Positions 33,943 to 45,638 are shown, numbered from the stretch's first letter. The stretch is 64,000 nucleotides of DNA from Ectobius pallidus (GCA_964059195.1 CAXKWD010000011.1:15598978-15662977), one strand, 5' to 3'. Numbers and translations are program-made. The notes: a model not told the origin generated them from the letters alone.

Positions 33943-34450
33943 TAACAGTAAAAATAACTCTGGTGTTTCAAATTTCGGTCTTTCCCATCTCAAATAATCC
34001 GTTTTCTTCTAGGACTTGCAACTTGACTGATTTAATCCTCGGCCATTCTTCAGAACATCTAATTCCTATTCTTGTGTGATATTTAACTTCGTCGACGAAA
34101 GACCAAATGGAGCAAAAGTTTCCATTACTTTACAGATTTTCGTCGCTCTCCGGCCTATCCACTATTACTGCATAAAAAGGATGGGAATTTAGAGTGAGTT
34201 GAAAGAAAAATGACAAGACAGATTAGCATGGTGTGTATGACGCAAGATTATAATTGAAAATGTTTTTGTTGTTAATAAAGCGGGCACATGGCCGTGTGCT
34301 CCAACACGTGAATTGGTATGTGATAATAACAGGAAGGTTAGTGATATCTCCCGCTCTTCCGTCTGTCCCGCGTGTGCTAAGTCGCTTATCTGTTACGTCA
34401 ATGCAACACACTGCATAGGCTTAACACGTCCTATTAATACTCAAGTTATT
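33939..34450. other. Unassigned DNA
   Basis: No supportable feature. Confidence 0.3.
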
Positions 34451-35559
34451 TGCAACGTGAGACACTATGTCCCTACTTATAATATTTCACTTCACTCATT
34501 AGAAAGTAGAGTAGGGTGACCAGATTTCCAAAAACAAAATAGCGGCACTTTGAATATTTCATCACTTACAAAAAACAATAAGCGGTTTGAAAATATGTGA
34601 TAAGAATTTGAAAACTTTAAAATAGTAATAATTAAAAAGTTCAGGTATTTATAAGATAAGTGAAGTATTTGCAACGTGAGACATTATGTCCCTACTTATA
34701 ATATTTCACTTCATTATTAGAAAGTAGAGTAGGGTGGACAGATTTCCAAAAACAAAAAAGCGACATTTTGAATATTTCATCACTTATAAAAAACAATAAG
34801 CGGTTTGAAAATATGTGATAAGAATTTGAAAACTTTAAAATAGTAATAATTTAAAAAGTTCAGGTACGTATTTATAAGTGAAATATTTGCAACGTGAGAC
34901 ACTATGTCCCTACTTATAATATTTCACTTCATTATTAGAAAGTAGAGTAGGGTGGACAGATTTCCAAAAACAAAAAAGCGACATTTTGAATATTTCATCA
35001 CTTATAAAAAACAATAAGCGGTTTGAAAATATGTGATAAGAATTTGAAAACTTTAAAATAGTAATAATTTAAAAAGTTCAGGTACGTATTTATAAGTGAA
35101 GTATTTGCAACGTGAGACACTATGTCCCTACTTATAATATTTCACTTCATTATTAGAAAGTAGAGTAGGGTGGACAGATTTCCAAAAACAAAAAAGCGAC
35201 ATTTTGAATATTTCATCACTTATAAAAAACAATAAGCGGTTTGAAAATATGTGATAAAAATTTGAAAACTTTAAAATAGTAATAATTAAAAAGTTCACGT
35301 ATTTATAAGATAAGTGAAGTATTTGCAACGTGAGACACTATGTCCCTACTTATAATATTTCACTTCATTCATTAGAAGGCAGAGTAGGGTGGCCAGCTTT
35401 CAAAACAAAACAAACGAACAAACAAACAAAGCGACATTTTGAATATTTCATCACTTACAAAAAGCCATAAGCTGTTTAAAAATATCTGTAATCAAAATTT
35501 GAAAACTTAAAAATAGTAATAATTAAAAAGTACAGGTATTTATAAGATAAGTGAAGTAT
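34451..35559. repeat. Five-copy 218-bp tandem array
   Basis: TGCAACGTGAGACACTATGT recurs at 34451, 34670, 34888, 35106 and 35324 (periods 219, 218, 218, 218). Each unit contains GTAGGGTGRCCAGATTTCCA and TTCATCACTTAYAAAAA. The inner copies are almost identical, while the first and especially the last (with an expanded CAAA run and CAGCTTTCAAAAC) are diverged. A single related GGGGTGACCAGATTTCCAAA segment lies at 54960. Short frames in each unit repeat with it and are not genes. Confidence 0.96.
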
Positions 35560-36062
35560 AGTGCTAAACCCAACTCAGTATTATAAAATTATATCGCATT
35601 TTAACTCTTCCGTGTATATAACATCTAGAAATATTTAATCTTAATCAAAGGAATGAGAATACCTTAGTTAGAAACCATGATTAGCACAACTGTAATACCA
35701 GAAACGAATTTATATTTAGCACTGACATGGATAGACTAACTAAATATGAAAAATCCCCCCAGAAACTCAGCGAAAATATTATTTAATAAATTATTATCAA
35801 AACGCTTCAAAGAGCTACCAATAAAATTATTCAAGAAAAGGATAAAATAATTTCTAAAAAGCAAGTGTTACTATTCTGTAAATGGGTATCAGGACAACAA
35901 TCTCACATGAGTTACGAAAATTACTAATTTGATAATTGGTGTGAGCTGTGCTTTAATCAATATTACTTAAAATTACCTTTGTTGGTATTAATGAGTACTG
36001 TATATTTATTGAATACATTGTATTCCCATAATTTTTTTATTATATTCATAGCATTGTCATGT
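35560..36062. other. Unassigned AT-rich DNA
   Basis: No supportable feature. Confidence 0.3.
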
Positions 36063-36411
36063 GCTCTATGCAAGGCCGTAGCTAGGCGGTGGCGAGATGT
36101 ACCCCCGCCAAGGGCGCAGGTATAAAGAGGGCGCAAAGTTAACCATGAAAAATACCACCTTTTTTTAGACTGGTGCAATTTATCAAGCAATAAAAATTAT
36201 AGACTTTATTATTTAATTATTTTTTAAGTAGTTCAATCGTCTGGAAGTAAGGTTTAGGTTTTCTTTGATAATAACAGTGTTTTTATATTAAAATAATAAA
36301 CAATTTTACAGAAATTTTTAAAAAATTGTTCAGACCCCCGGCATTGGAGGGCGCAGATTTGTCAAACTCGCCAAGGGCGCAGAAGGACCTTGCTACGGCC
36401 CTGGCTCTACG
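36063..36411. mobile_element. hAT element N (333 bp)
   Basis: Element 36071-36403. Ends CAAGGCCGTAGCTAGGC and, in complement, CCAGGGCCGTAGCAAGG. TSD GCTCTATG / GCTCTACG at 36063-36070 and 36404-36411 (7 of 8). Subterminal CCGCCAAGGGCGCAG words occur at both sides. Confidence 0.87.
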
Positions 36412-36504
36412 AAAATAAACCATTCATTCACTGTATTAGAAAAATTAAGCAATTACTTAGTGGAAGCCCCGTTTACTGAAATTTGAAAACAATAACAATA
36501 AATA

Positions 36505-36575
36505 CGCCATTAATTATAGTTCGCCATTAGTTATAATTCGCCATTAGTTATAATTCGCCATTAGTTATAATTCGT
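36505..36575. repeat. 17-bp tandem repeat, four copies
   Basis: TTCGCCATTAGTTATAA repeated, with the first copy slightly different. Confidence 0.9.
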
Positions 36576-36920
36576 ATTCCAACAACAAAACTATTTGCAG
36601 TTCCTTCATTATATATTCTGTTCTAATTTCTCCTCACACGAGTTCTCGTCTTGTATCAGAAATGACCTACTGGCAGTCGATGTTTCCATTGTTAACACCA
36701 TATTAACGCGTGGGAGAGAGAAACAATGCTGTTCTTCTTTTTGTAGAAAGTGTACTAACGAAAACAAGATTCACCGAAGTAAGTGTTACACTCAGAGCCT
36801 TGCACGTGGTACAAGTGAGAATTCACTAAACAATCATCCGGGTCCTGAACAACGGCTAGGGTGGGCGCCGCGGCGGTTAAATCTGATCTGTTCCGAACAA
36901 ATTCAGCGCCTCCGTTAATA
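36576..36920. other. Unassigned DNA
   Basis: A 107-codon plus-strand frame (36595-36918) has no motif I recognise. It has Cys-rich stretches but no zinc-finger spacing. Confidence 0.25.
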
Positions 36921-36943
36921 CCAATAGACAGGGCCATTTCGTC

Positions 36944-37610
36944 CATATAAGTACGCCTGGGATTTTAAGGCAAATTCCTGTTTTGTTCCTTATGAAATAA
37001 TATGAAAATTTTTAAATATGTTGTCATGTCATGATAAATAACTTATATTTATAGAGTTTTATAGTGCCCTAAAATGCCTATTTGGCCCTTTGGAGCCTAT
37101 TTTTACTATTTTAGTGCCTAAAATGCCTGTTTTGTACATTTGAAATAAAATTCAACTTCTGTAACTTTTACAATCATTTAATGGACATCCCTGAATGAAG
37201 AGCAGAACAGCAGAGGGTGGATTTAGCACAGAAACTTGATTTTCCCAAATAATTATCGCCAAAGGAACGCTCAAAACAACAAGTAGCAGGTAAGAAGGGA
37301 CATACTGTGTCAATTTTTCATATAATCCAAAACTGTTTTTGATAAATGTACATTTAATTCTGTCTTAATTTTGCAATTATTTCTGTTAAGAATAGGTATA
37401 CCACGTTTCTTACAGTAAAAAGAGATCACGTTACAGTTTAAGCGCATATTGTAGTATTTTAAAGTCTATTTTCTGTCTATTTACACATTTTAAAAGCATA
37501 TTTTAAGTGCCTATTTCTCTTTTAAAAGCCTTTTTTTCTTGGTTTAAAACCCTATTTTAGGTGCCTAGAACTAATTTTTTAGAGCCTAAAATCCCAGGTT
37601 TACATATAAG
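36944..37610. mobile_element. hAT element G (651 bp), nested in O
   Basis: Element 36952-37602. Ends TACGCCTGGGATTTTAAGGC and, in complement, TAAACCTGGGATTTTAGGCT. Perfect TSD CATATAAG at 36944-36951 and 37603-37610. TGCCTATTTT / AAAATGCCTA words line both subterminal regions. Element H at 9736 is a truncated relative. Confidence 0.93.
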
Positions 37611-37849
37611 CAAACTAGGCAGCCGCCTAGGGCTGGAAATTTTTGGAACATTTAGGGGCGGCAACAATTAGATCTTTTAATGCTGAAAATTCCAACGTGA
37701 CATAAAACATTTTTTAAAAATGTAGAGCAAGAGTATAAAGGATAGCAACTTCTTCATAAATGTAAGTCTTTCATTAAATTACATTAAATTAGGCCTTTTC
37801 AAATCAATTTTATTTAATCACTTACTAATAGCAGGTTTTCCTGATGAGA

Positions 37850-38060
37850 TCGTTGGAGTATTCCAATTGGCCTATCCTTCTGATTGCGCTATGGCCCTGG
37901 GATCGACTCAGCCTCTAACATAAATGAGTACCAGGAGCAATCCTGGGTGGTAAAAGCGGCAGGTGCGTAAAGCTGACAACTTTATCACCTTCACGTGCCG
38001 AATGTCCAAAATCTGGGATCCTCATCCTCCTGGACCCCTCTGGGCCTCCATGACCTGTAC
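37850..38060 (-). repeat. SINE6-type module inside element O
   Basis: Contains GCTATGGCCCTGGGATCGAC, TCAGCCTCTAACATAAATGA and GTACCAGGAGCAATCCTGGG, the complement of the module at 7063 and 55250. Boundaries approximate. Confidence 0.6.
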
Positions 38061-38224
38061 AGAGATCACTCTATCTTCTAATAGCAGATTAGAGAACGTG
38101 AAATTCCATGTTTAATGAAATCGTAAATAATGGAATGATTGAGGTGCAAGTTTAGAGGGCACCGAAATTACTTCTCGCCTAGAGCTAGGGTGCCAAAATA
38201 CCTAGAGCCGGCCCTGCCAATGGT

Positions 38225-38607
38225 ACAGGTTATGTGGTTACGTTTGCACGAAAAGTTGGCCCGTGTCGGGAACGAAATCCCGGGCCTTCAGATTTTCATA
38301 CAGCAAAAATGCAAAACAATTCACGTCTGTACAAGAAAAAATCAAGGGAAAACAGCGTCCTAATCGACCTATACCTAGCGTCCGTATGGGTATTTCATAG
38401 AAGTAGAGCCTCAGTCTGGACCGATGCCCTTCCTTTAAAAAACGCTCACATTACGACCTACAATGTCACAATGAAAGAAACAATGCACTGATTTCCTTAC
38501 TTTACAAAAATATGTGTTGATTACTGAATTTGGGAAATTCAATGTTAACTCAATTACATAAAAAAATGTAACCGATGCTCTTTCGTTATGATTCAACTCA
38601 TTTCTCA
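38225..38607. other. Unassigned DNA
   Basis: No supportable feature. Confidence 0.3.
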
Positions 38608-39352
38608 TCAGGGGCATGTTCAGAGGGGGGCTGAGGGGGGGCTAGAGCCCCCCCCCCGAACGTTAAGTAATGCTAGGATGTTGCACTTAAGGACATTTAA
38701 TTTGACAAATAGTAGACAGTTTAATTAAACTTCCTGACTCATGAAATAGAAATGCCGTTACTGCTTTCTCTAAGCATTTACAAAATTCGGCCTAACATCG
38801 AATTTTTACCTGAAATTTGTAAAATATGCTCCGGAAAAATGATGTATGCTCTATCATTTAAGTAATTTTAATATTTGACGTTCTGTTGTTGGCTGAATTA
38901 CATAATGAATCTTTTAAAAATGTTAAGTTATAAGTTGTATAAATTACATAATAAAAATTAAAAATAGAACAAGGTTATTGCAATAAATTTTAGTTAATTG
39001 AAAACTAATGAATAATTTAATATTATACAATTGGTTACAAAAAAAGTAGGCTATGCACTATGAACAAATTGTACAGTCGGTTCCCAAAACATTCACTTAG
39101 CCACATGGCTGAAAATTTTTTAACCAACAGAGATATGCACAATATTTAAAATCTGACACAAAATGCCGATAGAAATGTGACAAATATTTTAATATCGAGA
39201 AAATATAATTCATTATTGCAAAACTGACCAAATATGCAATTTAACCGTCAATTTCTTGTTATTTCTTTGATACCTTATACATTTCAACATTAGCATGTAG
39301 GCTAATAGTTTGCATTATTAAATATATGATTTTCATAAATTTCCGGACTCTA
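38608..39352. mobile_element. Two possible unpaired hAT-like ends
   Basis: CAGGGGCATGTTCAGAGGGG near 38609 looks like a left terminus followed by a G/C-run hairpin (GGGGGGGCTAGAGCCCCCCC). AAATTTCCGGACTCTA ending at 39352 looks like the right terminus of a CCGGA-type hAT family. They do not match each other and I found no TSDs. Confidence 0.35.
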
Positions 39353-39362
39353 GTGATAATAG

Positions 39363-39391
39363 TGTATATATATATATATATATATATATAA
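39363..39391. repeat. (TA)n microsatellite
   Basis: About 14 TA units. Confidence 0.95.
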
Positions 39392-40141
39392 CACCATTCC
39401 TAGATCTAATGGAGTGAAGTGCAAGGAGGAATTACTGGCGTCAGACATTCGTTTGTATGAAATGTGCTGACGTTTCCCTTGTTCCCAGTTCCCAGGTAGC
39501 TTCCTGGATACCACTTCTCCCGGAGAACATCTTAGTAATGAGTCCCTTGACAACTCCACTTACTCAAATCAATACAAAAGGTATTTTATAAATAGAAATA
39601 GATGAAACAAGGAAGCAAAGCAATATTCCCAAGAAGTGATATGCTCTCACATATTCCTAGCACAGAACATTATTAAGCGGAGTATTCGTTCTCATAATAT
39701 TCAGTTTCACACAAAAGATGACTATTGTATCTTGTGAAAAAATAATTTAGGCCTATACAGGAGCTTATACCATGTCTCATAATGACTCATGTTTTCACAT
39801 CATTTAAACATTTCTCTGGATCCAGGAGAGCTAAAACTTTTTAAGTTTTTCAAGTACAAATCTTCCATGTACTTTTTTATGACCTTATGGCCTTCAACAC
39901 TACATTTACAACAATAACATTTGACAATGCAGAACGGACATCACTCGCGTTCTCTAGGCGACAACGCCATTTAAGTTTTCATTGCAATCAAAGTTGAGAA
40001 TCCTGACTCACATAAATATGTGGACGAAAAGGGAACAGTAACGATTATCCCAACTCTAGCCATTTGAGGATAAAATGCAAGATTATTTTTCTAAAAATCC
40101 TCCAGACCGGCAGGCACGAACCACCATTACCATAATATAAA
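39392..40141. other. Unassigned DNA
   Basis: No supportable feature. Confidence 0.3.
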
Positions 40142-40557
40142 GCCACATGGCTGACTGACTCACTCACTCACTCATTGACATTAATGTTTGCCCACTTCCA
40201 GATGAGCTAGAAACTTGAAATTTGGCACACATATAACTTTTAGGCTGTAAACCACAGGAAAATTCCAAAAAGTATTTTTTTTAATTTTTAGCCTAAAAAC
40301 CCCCGAAAAAGGGCTTGATTTCCATGGCAACGGTATTATAAAACAGACCCGAAAAAGGGCTTGGTTTCCATGGCAACGATATTATCAAACAGTATTCACA
40401 TAGGGCTCTGAAAGGTAATAGCCAATAGGCTTACAGCAGACTAAATACACGCACTCTATCTCCCATAGATCTTTTAAAAAACTTTCCCGAGAACCTCAGT
40501 GGGGGTTTGGGGGCGGAGCCCCCAATGAGCGAAGCGAGTTTTAGTTATATAACGTGA
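40142..40557. mobile_element. Unclassified element with GGGGGCGGAGCCCCC hairpin
   Basis: Begins GCCACATGGCTGACTGACTC with ACTC repeats. It has a ~46-bp tandem duplication (CCCGAAAAAGGGCTTG...CCATGGCAACG, 40303-40395) and ends with TTTGGGGGCGGAGCCCCCAA followed by AGCGAAGCGAG. The GC-rich 3' hairpin in AT-rich DNA is reminiscent of Helitron-like ends, but no diagnostic TC...CTRR termini were established. Confidence 0.4.
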
Positions 40558-40604
40558 CATTCTTCTTAAGTTCTTAAAAGAATGTGCTTTTTTTCGAGCT
40601 TGTA

Positions 40605-40700
40605 TACAAAAATTTTACCAATTCCAAATCGTTCTGCGCTCTCCCCCACGAGTGTTAAACGCCCCCTTAGGGGGTGCGATCCCCAGGTTGGGAACCACTG
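40605..40700 (-). mobile_element. hAT-type terminus (CAGTGGTTCCCAACCTGGGG)
   Basis: The complement of 40700 leftward reads CAGTGGTTCCCAACCTGGGG then ATCGCACCCCCTAAGGGGG. This terminus is characteristic of widespread hAT MITE families. The other end is missing. Confidence 0.65.
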
Positions 40701-41769
40701 GTCTAGGATAAATAGATTATTTAAAAATATCTTTACAAAGTCAATTAATGTAAAAACTGTGTATAAAATTAATATGTTGAAGTGTAAGCCAGTAGTTTGC
40801 TGTTTGTCAGGATATGCTTTTCAACAAACAATTTTGCCATCTTCAGTTCTATTCTATCTTGTTGCACATATGGCACGCTTGTTACTCATAATTGAATGTA
40901 AAGAAACACATTTAATAAACATTTTTGACACATATTTTGATCCTTGTTAATAACTAAGTAGACTACACTCTAACAAACGAGATATATGTCCTAGATTTCT
41001 AACTAGCTAGCGATGCGTGCTGCAGAGTTACTAGTTATTTCCTTGCGATATTTTTCGCTTCTGCAGAAGTGAAGTGTGCTTGGATTTGTTTTGATGTTGC
41101 AATGTTATCTCGCAGACGGCAAGGTGAAGGCAGGCAAGTGTGAGGCCTTAGGTATTCCCTCTCACGTGGATATGCAGGTGACACTGCCACTCGCGTTCTC
41201 CCGGAATTTCCTTCCGGATAATTTCCATGCCAGATGCCATGTGCAGATCAATGGCTACTCCACGCATTAGCAAGTTCAATAAAAAAAAAAGAGGTTATTT
41301 TAGAAAGTAAAGAGAAAGAAAAACTTAGAAAAATGACGAAGATGAGAACAAAGAGAGAACAAAGTCTAAAAAGAAGAACGAAAGCAGAGGAAAGGAAGAA
41401 AGAATATAGGCCTATAACGAAAACGTTAAATTCACCGATATGAAACCATGTAGTAATAAATTTGGTTGGAAACGCCATTTAACAGCCAGATATCGATAAT
41501 AGAACAATTGAATACCAACAAGATAATTGAAAAGTACAAATTAAAACTGTGATTGAAAGTGCTTTAAAGATAATTTATACTATGCCAGAAAATATTAGCT
41601 AATGTTTGGAAGATTTAGACAATTGTTAAACCACGAAATAATCGTCTCTCATACCAAGGAAGCCAAACACTAGATACATGAAAAGAAAAGCACCATCTTG
41701 ATCGCATATTTATGTCATGTTGGGATGAGATATCACAGGGCAACCTACATCTTTCCAACTTCAATTTCG
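40701..41769. other. Unassigned DNA
   Basis: A 69-codon frame at 41234-41443 is a Lys/Glu/Arg-rich low-complexity product of an A/G-rich stretch and is not supported as a gene. Confidence 0.3.
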
Positions 41770-41872
41770 GAAAAAGCTAATTTATATTCGGAAAAATAAT
41801 TCCAATTTCGGAAAAAATCATTTAAATTCGTGAAAAGCAATTTTAATTTTGGAAAAAGTGAATTTATACATG
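41770..41872. repeat. Short tandem repeat, ~28-bp units
   Basis: Four diverged units of AATTTCGGAAAAAGCAATTT type. Confidence 0.8.
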
Positions 41873-42429
41873 TTAACTTTAAAATATGTCTAAAAAATAA
41901 CATATATAACTGTAACTTACAATAAATAATAAATTGGCATGTAAATTAATTTATTGGTAAGCTGAACCCACAGAGTATAACTAAACGTAAGATGAGAAAT
42001 GGGGATTCCAAGAGCAGTCAGCTTTCTGGTGGAGTTCCATCCAGGAATTTCTTAGTACCTGACTGATCTCCATTCCAGATGTTAGAGGTAGTGTTGGAAT
42101 ACCGCCCCTATGCAAAAGCCATTGTCCTTGCCAGATTTCAGATTTTAGGACTATTTGTAACTACTATATATATAGAAGTGAGCTCCAAAACATCACATCA
42201 CCTAACCTGGTGATGTTAAAATTTCGTTTTGATATATTTCATTTTCGTGCTATGCTGTTCTCAGACAGACACAGGTACATTTTTCTGCAATCACCATTTT
42301 TGAAGTGAAACTTCTTTAGCCGCGCTAGGAGTAAATCGAGAGCTAACCCAAACTTGCGTTACGAAAAAAATCTTCACGGCTGTAACGGAACGGACTGCAC
42401 AGAAAACAATCAACTCAAGGATAAGGCTT
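41873..42429. other. Unassigned DNA
   Basis: No supportable feature. Confidence 0.3.
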
Positions 42430-42775
42430 AACCAAAATTTTAAAAATTAAAAAATCTAAAAGTCCAAAAATCCAAAATTAAAAAATCCAAAATGTCAAAA
42501 ATCTAGAAATCCAAAATTAAGAAATCGAAAATCCAAAATTAAAATACAAAAAATAAAAAATTCAAAGATCCATAATTTAAAAAATCCAAAATTAAAAAAT
42601 CTAAAATTCCAAAAATAAAAAATCTAAGATTCCAAAAATAAAAAATTAATAGATCAATTTTTTTAAATCCAAAAATCCAAAATTAAAAAAGTTAAAAATA
42701 CCCAATATTAAAAAAGTTTAACAATCCAAAATTGAAAATCCAATAATCCAAAATAGAAAAAATCCAAGAATTAAA
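42430..42775. repeat. A-rich minisatellite of AAATCCAAAATTAAAA words
   Basis: At least fifteen imperfect repeats of AAATCCAAAATTAAAAA with variable spacing, strongly strand-asymmetric (almost no G). Confidence 0.88.
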
Positions 42776-43225
42776 AAAAGTTTCACTTCTGTCGCATGAC
42801 GTACCACGCACACTTTTTTTAAATTTATTTACGCTATACGAATACGTGTGTTAATATCGAAAACTAAACTTTGAAGTTCGGATTTCAAACTTCTTTTGAA
42901 AAGGACAAAAGTTGGTTGTCAATAAAACCTATTAGTTAATAAAAAAAAATGATCCACACTTTAAAACCCTATAGTTAATGAACCCTGACAGGATTGTAGT
43001 ACAACTAGCTGCGATGATGTTATAACAATACTTACAAAATAGGAAGCAGGAAACCGTCGTGCTGGCAGCGGTTATCGAAGGTGAAGTCATATTTGGAGGC
43101 TTCGGCATTGACAACACTGTTTTATTCCTATGTTATCGTGATACACGTCACGTTGTTCCAGTTACCTCCAAGCGTTCCTGCAAAAGGAAGCTTCTATTAA
43201 CCTTAGATACATGACGGTGGGTGTA
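42776..43225. other. Unassigned DNA
   Basis: No supportable feature. Confidence 0.3.
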
Positions 43226-43375
43226 CATCATTAATTGAGCGCGAACTGATTCAAAATGCATCAATTGAGCGCGGGGTCAGTTTTGGGTGTACATCAATTG
43301 AGCGCGAACTGATTAAAATTGCATCAATTGAGCGCGGTGGTTAGTTTTGGAATGTATCAATTGAGCGCGATTATA
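43226..43375. repeat. Five direct copies of ATCAATTGAGCGCG at ~32-bp spacing
   Basis: The 14-bp word recurs near 43229, 43260, 43293, 43323 and 43356. Two alternating spacer types (AACTGATT-AAAATGC and GGTCAGTTTTGG) show a ~64-bp higher-order unit. Two inverted relics (GCTCAATTGAT) lie at about 43861 and 43902. The core CAATTG and GCGC are palindromic. Confidence 0.9.
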
Positions 43376-43456
43376 AAGTAATTCTTCTATACACTGTTTC
43401 CTATTTCTATATGTAGGATAGACTCCAACAATATTCCCTGGCCGTGAGAAATGTTG

Positions 43457-43642
43457 TGTGCAAAGTGTGGCAACGCTGATCCTAGAGAATTTTTGTTTTA
43501 ATGTAAATTAGTGTATGGAAACACTGGGTACTAGTCACTTGTCCTTGTTTGTGCAAAGTGTGGCAACGCTGATCCTAGAGAATTTTTGTTTTAATGTAAA
43601 TTAGTGTATGGTAACACTGGGTACTAGTCACTTGTCCTTGTT
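43457..43642. repeat. Near-perfect 93-bp tandem duplication
   Basis: TGTGCAAAGTGTGGCAACGC starts at 43457 and 43550. The copies differ by one base (GGAAACACTGG / GGTAACACTGG). Confidence 0.94.
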
Positions 43643-44629
43643 TCACATCTCCTCTTGTGTCTTTTAACGGATACCATTACTTGCTTGTAATTCGAACAGT
43701 ACATTAATGGATAGTGACTGTGTACTACAACATATTGTAAGCGAGAAAGGCTCTGATTTAATATTACTAAGTGGATATAAGTTTCGTAAAGATTGACACA
43801 CACAAAGAGGAGTGGCATGGAGATGCACTGTAAGGAGATGTAATTCTAAGTGAGCGTTGTGCTCAATTGATGCATTCAGTTCTGGTAAAATTTTATCTTG
43901 GGCTCAATTGATTAATTCTACATGACAGTTAACTTAAAGCGCAGAAGAGCACTTAATATAGAGACATTATTTTTTATATTTGCCGCTGGAACTCCTTCAC
44001 CGGCCGATGACTTGTATTGGTTACGGTTCATTCATAATGTGAGATTCAGACTGCGCGCGAAAAATGTGATATAAAATAACAATTTTGTATGTTTACATTT
44101 ATTTTATTTCATATAATTTAGAGAGCTTTTTGTATCCATCATGCACGCAAAAGTTTTAGCGGAATCATCTCGTATTTAATATTGATTATTTTTTAATATC
44201 TCGAAGGGTTTAAGTTAAATTAAACTGACATCCTTCAAAGCTATTAATAACGAACATTTCTTTAAGTTTTAGTTTTGAAAGGTGAGCCTTCATTTTGGTT
44301 TACAAGACCAATATTTTATTTAAATTATTAAAACTAACGATGACTTATTAATTTTCAATTTTTTCTTGCGCCTCTACATTTTCCATCATGAAATATAGTG
44401 TTATTACGACTACATCAAGGATTTAAAACTTAAATGGTCAGCTAAAGCCATATTTTGCCTACTTGATAAATAAACAGCTAGCTATAAACGACCCCTTCTC
44501 ATGCTCATAGAATTAGAATAGGAGATAACATTATTTTAGTGATACAAAGAGACATCCATCTGTCATCAGATTGGTTGAAAACAATAGACAAATCCCGAGT
44601 AGACGTTTTCGCAAACTTGGTATACCAAG
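43643..44629. other. Unassigned DNA
   Basis: No supportable feature. Confidence 0.3.
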
Positions 44630-44802
44630 CATTAAAATGTATTTCAGTTTACAAACCTTATACCCTCTACAAGTGTTACTTTATATACATAAATTATTTA
44701 TATAACACAGTATAACTTACTTGTAGAGAGTTACTTTATATTTGTATAATATAACATGCTTGTAGAAGGTATAAGGTTGTGAAATTAAATACATTTTAAA
44801 TA
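44630..44802. repeat. Inverted repeat (MITE-like hairpin)
   Basis: Left arm ATTAAAATGTATTTCAGTTT and ACAAACCTTATACCCTCTAC; right arm the complement ending at about 44802. The arms are about 55 bp with a ~60-bp spacer that holds another TTGTAGAGAGTTACTTTATA copy. No TSD found. Confidence 0.8.
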
Positions 44803-44841
44803 TCATTAACCCTCTACAGATATAAAATTATTTAATGTTAG

Positions 44842-44938
44842 TACCCCCAATCCTGCCATCTGCCTATGGTAGATGACGCAGCGGTAGGGTGGTAGGCCTT
44901 GTCCCTTCTGGGATGTAGCGCCACGGAGTTAGTTTTTA
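44842..44938 (+). repeat. SINE1 3' fragment
   Basis: CCCCCAATCCTGCCATCTGC through GATGTAGCGCCACGGAGTTA, matching 11245-11330. Head absent. Confidence 0.88.
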
Positions 44939-45132
44939 TTAGGCAGTATGCTAATTTAGAGGGTCAGAGGGAATTTCCCGGTTCGTAAAACTATTTCCCT
45001 GGCAGATGACAGCAATATTTTCCCTACCAAGGAAAATTATATTAATGATTTTTGTATTAATATTTACCTCATCGTCAGATCACTTCAAGAGCATCGTCAC
45101 ATTGGGTGAATATATTACAGAGTTAGGGACGG

Positions 45133-45609
45133 TAGGGCCAGTTTTTATTTTGCCTCTTTTGCCTATTTTAAGGTTTAAATCATTTTTTTGCCTGTTTTGA
45201 TCGTTATTCCTTTTTTCTGTGATTATTTTCACATTTTAAAAAACACAAAGAATTTCAATGTACGAAAGTGAAAAATAAAAAAGTTACACAAATAATGAAA
45301 TGACACATTCACTTTCCGTGGTGAAAACGTTCTCTCTGACAGGTGGCTGACTATAACAGCTGACACGTTGGAAAAACATCTTCTTGTTGTTTTTAATCAA
45401 GAAAAATAAGAGTAAGTACTGTATGTGATAAATGTGATAAATAAATTAAGTATTTTAGATAGATATTTCATGAATTAAGAATGGGATTGCTCTCTGTTTT
45501 CACTTTAAATAAGTGCCTATTATAATTATATTACTGCCTATATTCGGTATTTAAGTGCATATTTGCCTGCCTATTTTAACCAAAATAAATGCCTGAAGTT
45601 CAGGCTCTA
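45133..45609. mobile_element. hAT-like element J (477 bp), TSD not found
   Basis: Left TAGGGCCAGTTTTTATTTTG and right, complemented, TAGAGCCTGAACTTCAGGCA. Subterminal TGCCTATTTTAA words on both sides relate it to G and I. Flanks do not match over 8 bp, so the boundaries may be imprecise. Confidence 0.6.
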
Positions 45610-45638
45610 GACTAATTGCAGTATGTACAGTTAATATA

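Larger units (their letters stand above)
36921..38224. mobile_element. hAT element O, interrupted by element G
   Basis: Outer ends: 36929 CAGGGCCATTTCGTCCATAT and, in complement from 38216, CAGGGCCGGCTCTAGGTATT. Flanks CCAATAGA (36921-36928) and CCAATGGT (38217-38224) match at 6 of 8. Removing G and one TSD copy joins the outer end directly to CAAACTAGGCAGCCGCCTAG, which is why I treat both sides as one element of about 630 bp. It also contains a SINE6 module at about 37850-38060. Confidence 0.75.

Noticed and set aside
34492..35328. Two homologous small proteins (60-66 aa)
   Set aside because: They recur only because they sit in the 218-bp tandem unit; no start context or homology.
43226..43375. 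CRISPR-like regular direct repeats (14-bp word, ~18-bp spacers)
   Set aside because: Spacers are themselves repeated in two alternating types, repeats are short, there are no cas genes, and the context is animal DNA full of retroelements.
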